A DNA stretch of 22,068 nucleotides from an uncultured Bacillus sp. (GTDB lineage Bacteria; Bacillota; Bacilli; Bacillales; Cytobacillaceae), in assembly GCA_937902115.1 (NCBI GenBank), contig CALGSR010000346.1:1-22068 (forward strand), read 5' to 3'. Positions 15,626 through 22,068 of this stretch are shown here, in pieces (position 1 is the stretch's first letter; every line of letters starts with the position of its first letter). A model generated the notes under the pieces. The model worked only from the letters and a program-made list of their open reading frames with translations, made no database searches and was not told the DNA's origin. A program made the translations under genes and the position numbers.

Positions 15626-15809
15626 TGATTCTTTCTTTGCTTTTATGGGAAAATAAAAGGAGATTTGTTCTTGTTTCTTTATAATGTTACAGGAAAGTCA
15701 TTATTTACAAGAGCATTGTATTAAGAAATCCTATATTATAGTGCTATATAAACTAAACTGCTCTTATTAGCTTACATGTATCTCAATAATTATGCGTGGT
15801 GAATTTTGA

Positions 15810-16616
15810 ATGAAAAACAGTGCTCAAATAACAGGCTTACCGATTATTAGTATTACAGATGGGATTCAAGTCGGGAAAGTCAAATCATTGGTCATCAATC
15901 CGGAAAAAGGTGCCGTTGATTTTTTAACGATTGAACATGATGATTGGCAGGTCAGTGTAAAGGCGATCCCTTATAAGAAAGTCATCGGGATTGGAGAATT
16001 TGCCGTAACCATTGACAGCGACAGTGCGATTATTGATTTGAATGAGATTCCAATTGCCAACCAGCTTGTCAATAAAAAAATCAGAGTTCTTAACACAAGA
16101 GTGATGACAAGAAAAGGTGAACTGATCGGAGAGATTCATGAATTCTATGTCGATGAAGATAACGGTCTAATTCTTGGGCTGTCTTTGAAAACAGGTGATA
16201 AAGAGGTGGCGCTTCCTTCTGAATATGTCTTAACCTACGGGAAAGATATCATCATCGTTAAAGAAGAGGCACCCAATTATTTTCTACCTAGTACGGATGA
16301 GCTAGATCCGAAGAGAAAAAAGACAGAAACAGCTAATTTAGAAAATAGTGTGGAGCCAATAAGTGAATCGCTTCCTGAAGCAGAGGAAATGACAGAAGCA
16401 GTTTCCGCTGTAGAAGAGGAAGATGCCGAATTGGCTGCATTAAAAAGAAAACAAATCGATATTTTAAATGGGAAAAAATTAACGAAAACCATTTACAGCA
16501 CAACTGGACAGGTCTTGTTGGAGTCAGGAGTCGTATTAACACCTGAAGATATATCAAAGGCCCAGGAGGATAGTCCAAGTACAGTGGTTGAATTATCCAT
16601 GAATGTGGAGGAGTGA
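15810..16616 (+). CDS. Double PRC-barrel protein with C-terminal beta module
   Basis: A 268-residue soluble protein with two consecutive PRC-barrel-like repeats. The first is about residues 1-75 (ITGLPIISITDGIQVGKVKSLVINP), the second about 85-160 (NKKIRVLNTRVMTRKGELIGEIHEFYVDEDNGLILGL). An acidic linker (about 165-215) leads to a C-terminal module, KLTKTIYSTTGQVLLESG then VVLTPEDI. PRC-barrels are small protein- or RNA-interaction folds (RimM, photosystem H subunit). This one likely acts as an adaptor of the pilus machine, judged from location only. No signal peptide or membrane segment. The ribosome site is weak (GTGGTGA). A terminator follows the stop immediately. Confidence 0.8.
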   Translation: MKNSAQITGLPIISITDGIQVGKVKSLVINPEKGAVDFLTIEHDDWQVSVKAIPYKKVIGIGEFAVTIDSDSAIIDLNEIPIANQLVNKKIRVLNTRVMTRKGELIGEIHEFYVDEDNGLILGLSLKTGDKEVALPSEYVLTYGKDIIIVKEEAPNYFLPSTDELDPKRKKTETANLENSVEPISESLPEAEEMTEAVSAVEEEDAELAALKRKQIDILNGKKLTKTIYSTTGQVLLESGVVLTPEDISKAQEDSPSTVVELSMNVEE

Positions 16617-16621
16617 TTTCA

Positions 16622-16676
16622 ACAGGTAAGTCTTGTCCTATGGTTTAGTCTAGTATAGGCAGACTGCCTGTTTTTT
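16622..16676 (+). terminator. Rho-independent terminator between the PRC-barrel gene and the VanW-like gene
   Basis: ACAGG and AGTCT (16622-16633) pair with AGACT and CCTGT (16661-16671), with an inner CCTAT/ATAGG stem (16637-16641, 16655-16659), followed by six T residues (16671-16676). It lies only 15 bases before the next gene, so it may act as an attenuator for the downstream motor genes. Confidence 0.72.
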
Positions 16677-16690
16677 AGTTGAAAGGGGGG

Positions 16691-18025
16691 ATGGGGTTGG
16701 ATAACAAACGTGATTTAAAGCTGCTGCTTCTTTTGGTTTTATGTACGGGATATTTATTCAGTTTTTCGATCTTTGGTGAAAAAACCTATGAACGTGTCTC
16801 GGCTTCGAAAGAGGAATTTAAGGAAAATACAGCTATCGGTCCCGTAAATATTTCGCTTCTCACAAGTGAAGAAGCTTTGGAGAAACTACAACAGGAACAA
16901 AAGACTTGGTTAGAGGGCACAACGATCCATCTCCAGTACAAGGAAAAAAAATTAGAATTTGATAAAAGTAGTTTCATATTTTCATTGGTGGAATCGATTG
17001 ATGGATCAGCATCAGGCGTTAAAAATCCATTGGCCGTCGATGTTGCGGAGGAAATGATTTCTGCCGTACTGCTTGATTTTACGATTGATGAACCATCCTT
17101 TAATAAAACAGCATTCAAACAGGAGCTGCTTTCCTATCCGGCGACACTGCAAGAGGGTGTACATAGCATAAAGCTGGAGAATTTCCTTCAGGGAAAGCAG
17201 GAAAAAAAGGTCATTTCTGAAGCAACGGTGACATTCCGTGAAAATAGTGAGCAAATGGATCTTTGGATTTCGCAATTTCCAACGGTTACGATAAACGGCC
17301 ATTCTCAGTTTTCTATCTTGGATGCGCTGGAAGAGAAAGGCATCAAAACATTTACATCAGAGGGCTTAAGTATTGTTGCTACAGCGATTTATAAGGCGGT
17401 CCTGCCGACTAATTTTACGATCACAGAAAGAAGCATCAGCAGGGATCTCCCTTATTATGCAGAAGCGGGATATGAAGCAAAGGTAGACGCCAGCAAAAAT
17501 ATGGACCTCATTATCGCAAATCCAAACGATCAGGAGTATGTATTGGAATTTAAGCAGACGGATGGCAAGCTTCATGTCTCCTTGTCCGGACCTGAATTAT
17601 TTAACCAATACCGCATTACTTTATCTGAACAGGAAACGTTTGAGCCAAAAAATATTATCCAGTATGATGCTAAGCTTTCTCATGGTCAGAAAAAGGTTAA
17701 AACGCAAGGAAAAAAAGGCTTCTTGCAGAAGGTTTACCGCGAAACCCTTGACAGCACCGGAGTAACGAGTGAAAGAGAGTTGTTATCAGAGGATTTTTAC
17801 CCTCCGATTCATACAGTTGTTCTGCAAAGCAGTAAGCCGAAACCGGCAGCTCCTGAAACAGGCTTGAAACCAGGTGCACAAGAGGCGGAAAATACGAAAC
17901 CCGATGTGACAGAAGCAAAACCAAATCCAAACGATACCCCAAATGAAGAGCAGGAACAACAGAAGAAACAAATAAATAAGGATACTGATGGTGAAAATTC
18001 ATACTACATGAATCATACAAAATAA
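16691..18025 (+). CDS. VanW/G5-domain-like membrane-anchored protein of the T4P locus
   Basis: A 444-residue protein with one N-terminal membrane anchor (about residues 8-30) and the rest outside the cell. The middle, FSILDALEEKGIKTFTSEGLS then IVATAIYKAVLPTNFTITER, follows the VanW pattern but is degenerate. A G5-like stretch comes next (KKVKTQGKKGFLQKVYRETL ... YPPIHTVVLQ). The last 60 residues are a Pro/Glu/Lys-rich disordered tail. VanW-like proteins recur next to Firmicutes pilB/pilT genes (from memory) without a proven role. ATG 16691 has its G-rich site almost abutting. TTG 16697, six bases further on, is better spaced and may be the true start. pilB follows 13 bases after the stop. 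Confidence 0.72.
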   Translation: MGLDNKRDLKLLLLLVLCTGYLFSFSIFGEKTYERVSASKEEFKENTAIGPVNISLLTSEEALEKLQQEQKTWLEGTTIHLQYKEKKLEFDKSSFIFSLVESIDGSASGVKNPLAVDVAEEMISAVLLDFTIDEPSFNKTAFKQELLSYPATLQEGVHSIKLENFLQGKQEKKVISEATVTFRENSEQMDLWISQFPTVTINGHSQFSILDALEEKGIKTFTSEGLSIVATAIYKAVLPTNFTITERSISRDLPYYAEAGYEAKVDASKNMDLIIANPNDQEYVLEFKQTDGKLHVSLSGPELFNQYRITLSEQETFEPKNIIQYDAKLSHGQKKVKTQGKKGFLQKVYRETLDSTGVTSERELLSEDFYPPIHTVVLQSSKPKPAAPETGLKPGAQEAENTKPDVTEAKPNPNDTPNEEQEQQKKQINKDTDGENSYYMNHTK

Positions 18026-18038
18026 GAATAAAGCAGGG

Positions 18039-19706
18039 ATGGAAGTGAAGAAAACTAGAAAAAGACTAGGGGATATATTAGTGGAATTCGGATTAATCAC
18101 AGAGGAAAAGCTCAATGCTGCGATTAAAGAAAAAAGCCCGGAGCAAAAACTCGGGGATGCTTTGCTGGAACGCGGGTTAATCACGGAACAGCAGCTGATT
18201 GAAGTTCTAGAGTTTCAGCTTGGCATTCCACATGTGAATTTATATCAGTATCCGTTTGATCAGCAATTATTTTCCTTGATTTCAAAGGATATGGCCAAAC
18301 GCAATATCATCATCCCTTTAAAAAAAGAAGCGGACCGGCTGATTATTGCGATGGCAGATCCGATGGATTACTACTTAATTAAGGATCTCGAACTCGTTAC
18401 CGGCTTTCAAATCGAACCTGCGATTGCGACAAAAGATGATATTTTGCGTTCAATTAATAAATATTACGGCATGGATGATGGACTGGAAGAATTATTCAGT
18501 GAAAATGAAATGGATGTTGATATCGCAAAGGATCAGATCGTTGATCAAGACTCACCCATCGTAAAGCTTGTCAATCAAATCTTGTCTAACGCGACAACTT
18601 CAAGGGCAAGTGATATCCATCTCGATCCACATGAAACAAAATTACTTATCCGCTATCGTGTCGATGGTATTTTACGTACAGAACGAACGCTGCCAAAGCA
18701 TATGCAAAGCATGCTGACAGCGCGGATTAAAATTATGGCCAATTTGGATATTACCGAGCATCGGATTCCACAGGACGGTCGGATTAAAATCAATGTCGGC
18801 TATCACCCGATTGATTTGCGTGTTTCAACATTGCCTACCGTATATGGGGAGAAAATTGTTTTGCGTCTTTTGGATCTGGGGACAGCTTTAATTGATTTAA
18901 ATAATCTCGGCTTTAATTCGCTGAACTTAAAACGCTTCCTCCATATGCTTGAAAAACCAAACGGTATTATTTTAATTACAGGACCGACCGGTTCAGGGAA
19001 ATCTTCCACATTATATGCAGCGTTAAATCGCTTAAACAGTGAAGAAGTAAATATTATTACGATTGAGGACCCGGTGGAGTATCAGCTTGAAGGGATTAAT
19101 CAGATTCAAGTCAATGCCAATGTCGGGATGACCTTTGCGACCGGACTGCGTTCCATCCTGCGCCAGGACCCCAATATTATTATGGTCGGGGAGATTCGTG
19201 ATAAAGAAACAGCTGATATCGCTGTCCGTGCATCACTGACAGGGCATCTTGTTTTAAGTACATTGCATACAAATGATTCCCTAGGATCGATCACTCGTTT
19301 ACAAGATATGGGAGTGGAACCGTTCCTTGTTGCTTCCTCGATCACAGGGATTGTTTCCCAGCGTTTAGTAAGAAGAATTTGCCGCGATTGCGTGGAATAT
19401 CATTCTCCATCGAAGCGGGAGCTTGAAATTTTTGCAAAAAGAGGATTGAAGATTGAGAAAGTTGCCCGCGGCAAGGGCTGTCCATCCTGTGATATGACCG
19501 GATATAGAGGTCGGATTGCTTTGCAGGAGGTTCTAGTTGTGGACGAGGAACTGCGCCGCCCAATTATGGATGGCGAACCATTTTCCAAGCTAAGAGGAAT
19601 TGCGATTAAAAATAAAACAATCTTTCTCATTGATGACGGTCTGCTTAAAATCAAGCAAGGGCTCACGACAACAGAAGAAGTACTGCGAGTGGCAGTGCCA
19701 GATTAA
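18039..19706 (+). CDS. pilB: Type IV pilus extension ATPase PilB
   Basis: A 555-residue GspE/PulE-family hexameric ATPase that powers pilus assembly at the inner face of the membrane. The N terminus carries two MshEN-type motifs (RLGDILVEFGLI at 9-20 and KLGDALLERGLI about 37-48, each followed by spaced Leu residues), which in relatives bind cyclic di-GMP. Then come the N2 domain, Walker A GPTGSGKS (315-322), the Asp box (IIMVGEIRD), the His box (GHLVLSTLHTND) and a zinc tetracysteine CRDC (448-451) plus CPSC (481-484), diagnostic of PilB/GspE. ATG 18039 is taken as start although AGGG abuts it. GTG 18045 is possible. It is followed by pilT after 15 bases. Confidence 0.96.
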   Translation: MEVKKTRKRLGDILVEFGLITEEKLNAAIKEKSPEQKLGDALLERGLITEQQLIEVLEFQLGIPHVNLYQYPFDQQLFSLISKDMAKRNIIIPLKKEADRLIIAMADPMDYYLIKDLELVTGFQIEPAIATKDDILRSINKYYGMDDGLEELFSENEMDVDIAKDQIVDQDSPIVKLVNQILSNATTSRASDIHLDPHETKLLIRYRVDGILRTERTLPKHMQSMLTARIKIMANLDITEHRIPQDGRIKINVGYHPIDLRVSTLPTVYGEKIVLRLLDLGTALIDLNNLGFNSLNLKRFLHMLEKPNGIILITGPTGSGKSSTLYAALNRLNSEEVNIITIEDPVEYQLEGINQIQVNANVGMTFATGLRSILRQDPNIIMVGEIRDKETADIAVRASLTGHLVLSTLHTNDSLGSITRLQDMGVEPFLVASSITGIVSQRLVRRICRDCVEYHSPSKRELEIFAKRGLKIEKVARGKGCPSCDMTGYRGRIALQEVLVVDEELRRPIMDGEPFSKLRGIAIKNKTIFLIDDGLLKIKQGLTTTEEVLRVAVPD

Positions 19707-19721
19707 GAGGGGTGAGAGGGA

Positions 19722-20777
19722 ATGAAGACGAGACTGGACCAACTACTTCGTGCTGCAGTCGAATTTAAGGCGTCGGATATTCACATTACAACAGGGGTCC
19801 CGCCAATTCTGAGAATTAACGGGGTATTAAAACGCTACGGCAAAGAGGTTCTCTCCCCTGACGATACGGAAGAGATGGCCAAGGTTGTGATTCATGATCA
19901 AATGGAAAATGTATTACATGATAAGGGAGAAGTGGACTTATCATACAATCTGCCACGGATTGCCCGTTTTCGTGTCAATGTCTATCAGCAGCGCGGCAGT
20001 ATGGCGATGGCTTTCCGGGTCGTGCCGACGAAAATACCGGCATTGGATGATTTGAACATGCCTGCGGTACTCAAAAAAATGGTTGAAAAGCCTCAAGGGT
20101 TAATCCTTGTGACAGGACCGACGGGGAGCGGAAAAACGACGACCCTTGCTTCGATGATTGATTACATGAACAAAACGATGTCAAAGCATGTGATCACCCT
20201 TGAGGATCCGATTGAATATTTGCATGGCCATGGAAACTGTATTATTGACCAACGGGAAGTTGGCAATGATACGAAAAGCTTTGCTGCGGGCTTAAGAGCG
20301 GCCCTCCGTCAGGACCCTGATGTCATCCTTGTCGGAGAACTGCGCGACCTTGAAACGATTTCAACGGCGATAACAGCGGCAGAAACTGGGCATCTTGTCT
20401 ATGCGACCTTACATACATCGAGCGCTGCATCGACAATTGATCGAATTATTGATTTATTTCCATCGTCACAGCAGTCGCAGATCCGGACTCAGCTGGCTTC
20501 CGTTCTTGTTTCTGTTATTTCCCAGCGTTTATTTCCTACGGCAAATCGCAGCGGCCGGATTGCGGCAACAGAAATTATGCTTAATAATGCCGCAGTAGCC
20601 AATCTGATTCGTAATCAAAAGATCGAGCAGATTATGAATGTGATCCAAACCTCACGGGCTCAAGGGATGCACACGCTTGAGTCAAGCATCCACGCTCTGC
20701 TGCAAAGAGGCGTCATCACAATGGAAACGGCACAACCATATCTGCAGGAAAAGGTGTTTGAAGATGGCAAGGTTTAA
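19722..20777 (+). CDS. pilT: Type IV pilus retraction ATPase PilT
   Basis: A 351-residue PilT-family ATPase that depolymerises pili and drives twitching and DNA uptake. The N-terminal PAS-like domain begins LLRAAVEFKASDIHITTGVP. Walker A GPTGSGKT is at residues 132-139, followed by the Asp box (HVITLEDPIEY), VILVGELRD and the His box (GHLVYATLHTSS). The C-terminal AIRNLIRE-type motif reads AVANLIRNQKIEQI. No tetracysteine, and the short length fits PilT rather than PilB. A good ribosome site (GAGAGGGA) precedes ATG. The 3' end overlaps pilC by 14 bases. A dedicated PilT separates this locus from the B. subtilis ComG pseudopilus, which has no retraction ATPase. Confidence 0.96.
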   Translation: MKTRLDQLLRAAVEFKASDIHITTGVPPILRINGVLKRYGKEVLSPDDTEEMAKVVIHDQMENVLHDKGEVDLSYNLPRIARFRVNVYQQRGSMAMAFRVVPTKIPALDDLNMPAVLKKMVEKPQGLILVTGPTGSGKTTTLASMIDYMNKTMSKHVITLEDPIEYLHGHGNCIIDQREVGNDTKSFAAGLRAALRQDPDVILVGELRDLETISTAITAAETGHLVYATLHTSSAASTIDRIIDLFPSSQQSQIRTQLASVLVSVISQRLFPTANRSGRIAATEIMLNNAAVANLIRNQKIEQIMNVIQTSRAQGMHTLESSIHALLQRGVITMETAQPYLQEKVFEDGKV

Positions 20778-21969
20778 ATACACAGGCAGAGACTTAAAAG
20801 GGAAAAAAAGCGGAACAATTAATGCGGGTTCGAAAAAAGAAGCGATGCTGCATCTGAAGGAAAAGGGCATTAAAGTCATTTCAATGAATGAAGTGCCGGA
20901 AACGCTGTTAACGAAAGATCTCAGTCTCGGCAGCGGGGTGAAATCGCAGCAATTTGTTATTTTTCTGCGCCAGTTTGCTACTTTGATTCGGGCCGGAGTC
21001 TCGTTGGTTGATTCGACAGCGATTCTCGCTGTGCAAACAGAGAGTAAGGCATTGAAACGTGCTTTGTTAGAAGTAGAGGGAGATTTACGCAGCGGCCGTC
21101 CCTTATCAGAAGCGGCGGCAAAGCATAAAAAGATTTTTTCCAATATGTTTATCAACATGGTGCGTGCCGGTGAAGCAGGCGGACGGATTGATGAAACCTT
21201 GGATCGGCTCGCCGTTTACTATGAGAAGCAGCATGATACGAAGCAAAAAGTGATTTCTGCCTTGATGTATCCGGCTGTATTAACGGTGGTCGCCATTGGT
21301 GTTGTCATCTTCCTCTTAGTGAGTGTTGTACCGACCTTTGTTGATATGTTTAATGATTTTGGCGGCGAACTGCCGGCGATTACGAAATTTGTCATGGGTG
21401 CTAGTGAATTTATGCAGGGCTATTGGTGGCTGATTTTACTGCTGACAGCAGCTCTTATCATTACGATTATTTTTCTGCGCAATCAGAAAAAAAGCCGCTA
21501 TTATTTTGATTATGTGTTGTTAAGGATTCCGATTTTTGGCAAGGTGCTGCAAAAAGCCGTCATTGCGAGGATGACCCGTACATTAAGCTCCTTGTCTGCT
21601 AGTTCCGTACCAATCTTGGAATCGATGCGGATTGTGGAAAAAGTCGTCGACAATGAAGTTGTGGCCAAAGTAATCAGAGAATCGCATGATTCCCTCGAAC
21701 AAGGGCAGTCATTAACGGTACCGATGAAAAGCCACTGGGTCTTTCCTCCTCTTGTATCGCAAATGATCGCTATCGGCGAAGAATCCGGCTCATTAGACGC
21801 AATGCTCTCCAAAGTAGCTGATTTCTATGAAAAAGAAGTCGAAACAACGACCGACCGGTTAAAATCATTAATTGAACCAGTGATGATTATCATCTTAGCG
21901 GCCTTAGTTGGAACGATCGTGTTATCGATTATGATTCCGATGTTCGAAATTTATCAATATGTAGGTTAG
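20764..21969 (+). CDS. pilC: Type IV pilus inner-membrane platform protein PilC (GspF family)
   Basis: A 401-residue protein beginning MARFKYTGRDLKGKKSGTIN, the usual PilC opening. Two T2SSF domains (roughly residues 60-190 and 265-390) each start with FLRQFATLIRAGVS-like and ARMTRTLSSLSASSV-like blocks, and GEAGG and GEESGS recur at equivalent places. Membrane segments lie near 165-190, 220-240 and 372-395. It couples the PilB/PilT ATPases to the pilus base. ATG 20764 is chosen because it gives the family's normal N terminus and length. AAGGTG (20749-20754) lies 9 bases upstream, inside pilT. The 14-base overlap indicates translational coupling. Confidence 0.95.
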   Translation: MARFKYTGRDLKGKKSGTINAGSKKEAMLHLKEKGIKVISMNEVPETLLTKDLSLGSGVKSQQFVIFLRQFATLIRAGVSLVDSTAILAVQTESKALKRALLEVEGDLRSGRPLSEAAAKHKKIFSNMFINMVRAGEAGGRIDETLDRLAVYYEKQHDTKQKVISALMYPAVLTVVAIGVVIFLLVSVVPTFVDMFNDFGGELPAITKFVMGASEFMQGYWWLILLLTAALIITIIFLRNQKKSRYYFDYVLLRIPIFGKVLQKAVIARMTRTLSSLSASSVPILESMRIVEKVVDNEVVAKVIRESHDSLEQGQSLTVPMKSHWVFPPLVSQMIAIGEESGSLDAMLSKVADFYEKEVETTTDRLKSLIEPVMIIILAALVGTIVLSIMIPMFEIYQYVG

Positions 21970-22068
21970 AAATTTTATATTGCTAATATTTTACTGTATG
22001 AATCTTTTGGATTATATATTATACTAAAATTAGTGATATATGTCATGGGAGTTAAGTTATGTAAAAGG
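21970..22068 (+). other. Intergenic leader at the right edge, next gene not in window
   Basis: 99 bases of AT-rich sequence after pilC with no terminator hairpin. The window stops in GTAAAAGG, which looks like the start of a ribosome site. The neighbouring gene order predicts a pilin gene next, but nothing in the window shows it. Confidence 0.4.

Noticed and set aside
16691..16780. Lipoprotein signal in the VanW-like protein (LVLC)
   Set aside because: The position before Cys is Leu rather than Gly/Ala/Ser, and the hydrophobic segment continues past the Cys, so a plain membrane anchor fits better.
20682..21158. 158-codon minus-strand frame opposite pilT and pilC
   Set aside because: It lies wholly opposite two well-supported genes, has no ribosome site and no recognisable domain.

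Overview
The window comes from an endospore-forming member of the Bacillales, most likely a Bacillaceae species. It has the Bacillus gene order spoVID - ysxE - valS - folC, Gram-positive ribosome binding sites, a valS T-box leader and AT-rich intergenic DNA. In Bacillus subtilis folC is followed by comC. Here folC is followed by a large type IV pilus (T4P) locus that continues past the right edge.

Left part (1-6852): the 3' end of spoVID (LysM spore coat morphogenetic protein); ysxE (CotS-like coat protein with a degenerate kinase fold); a small membrane protein on the opposite strand; a palindromic intergenic repeat; a promoter and T-box leader; valS; folC; and a strong bidirectional terminator.

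Middle part (6856-13818): two divergent minor-pilin operons that share a 326-base AT-rich control region. Leftward: PilV/GspI-like, PilW/GspJ-like, then a large PilX/GspK-like protein. Rightward: PilV-like, PilW-like, then two large paralogous PilX/GspK-like proteins. The large proteins have pilin-like N termini without the Glu at +5, as in tip-capping GspK. Their C termini look like beta-solenoids and could be alternative pilus-tip (adhesin) subunits. One carries near-identical 63-bp tandem repeats, another a block of 11-residue amphipathic repeats. The control region holds a close match to an Fnr/Crp box and a perfect 11-bp palindrome.

Right part (14171-21969): an acidic membrane protein of unknown function, a double PRC-barrel protein, a terminator, a VanW/G5-like membrane-anchored protein, then the T4P motor and platform genes pilB (with MshEN-type c-di-GMP-binding motifs), pilT and pilC. 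The major pilin, prepilin peptidase and pilM/N/O are not in the window and may follow downstream.

Together the locus encodes an extending and retracting pilus machine (PilB/PilT/PilC) and two interchangeable sets of tip-complex pilins. All function calls come from reading motifs by eye; no database search was run.
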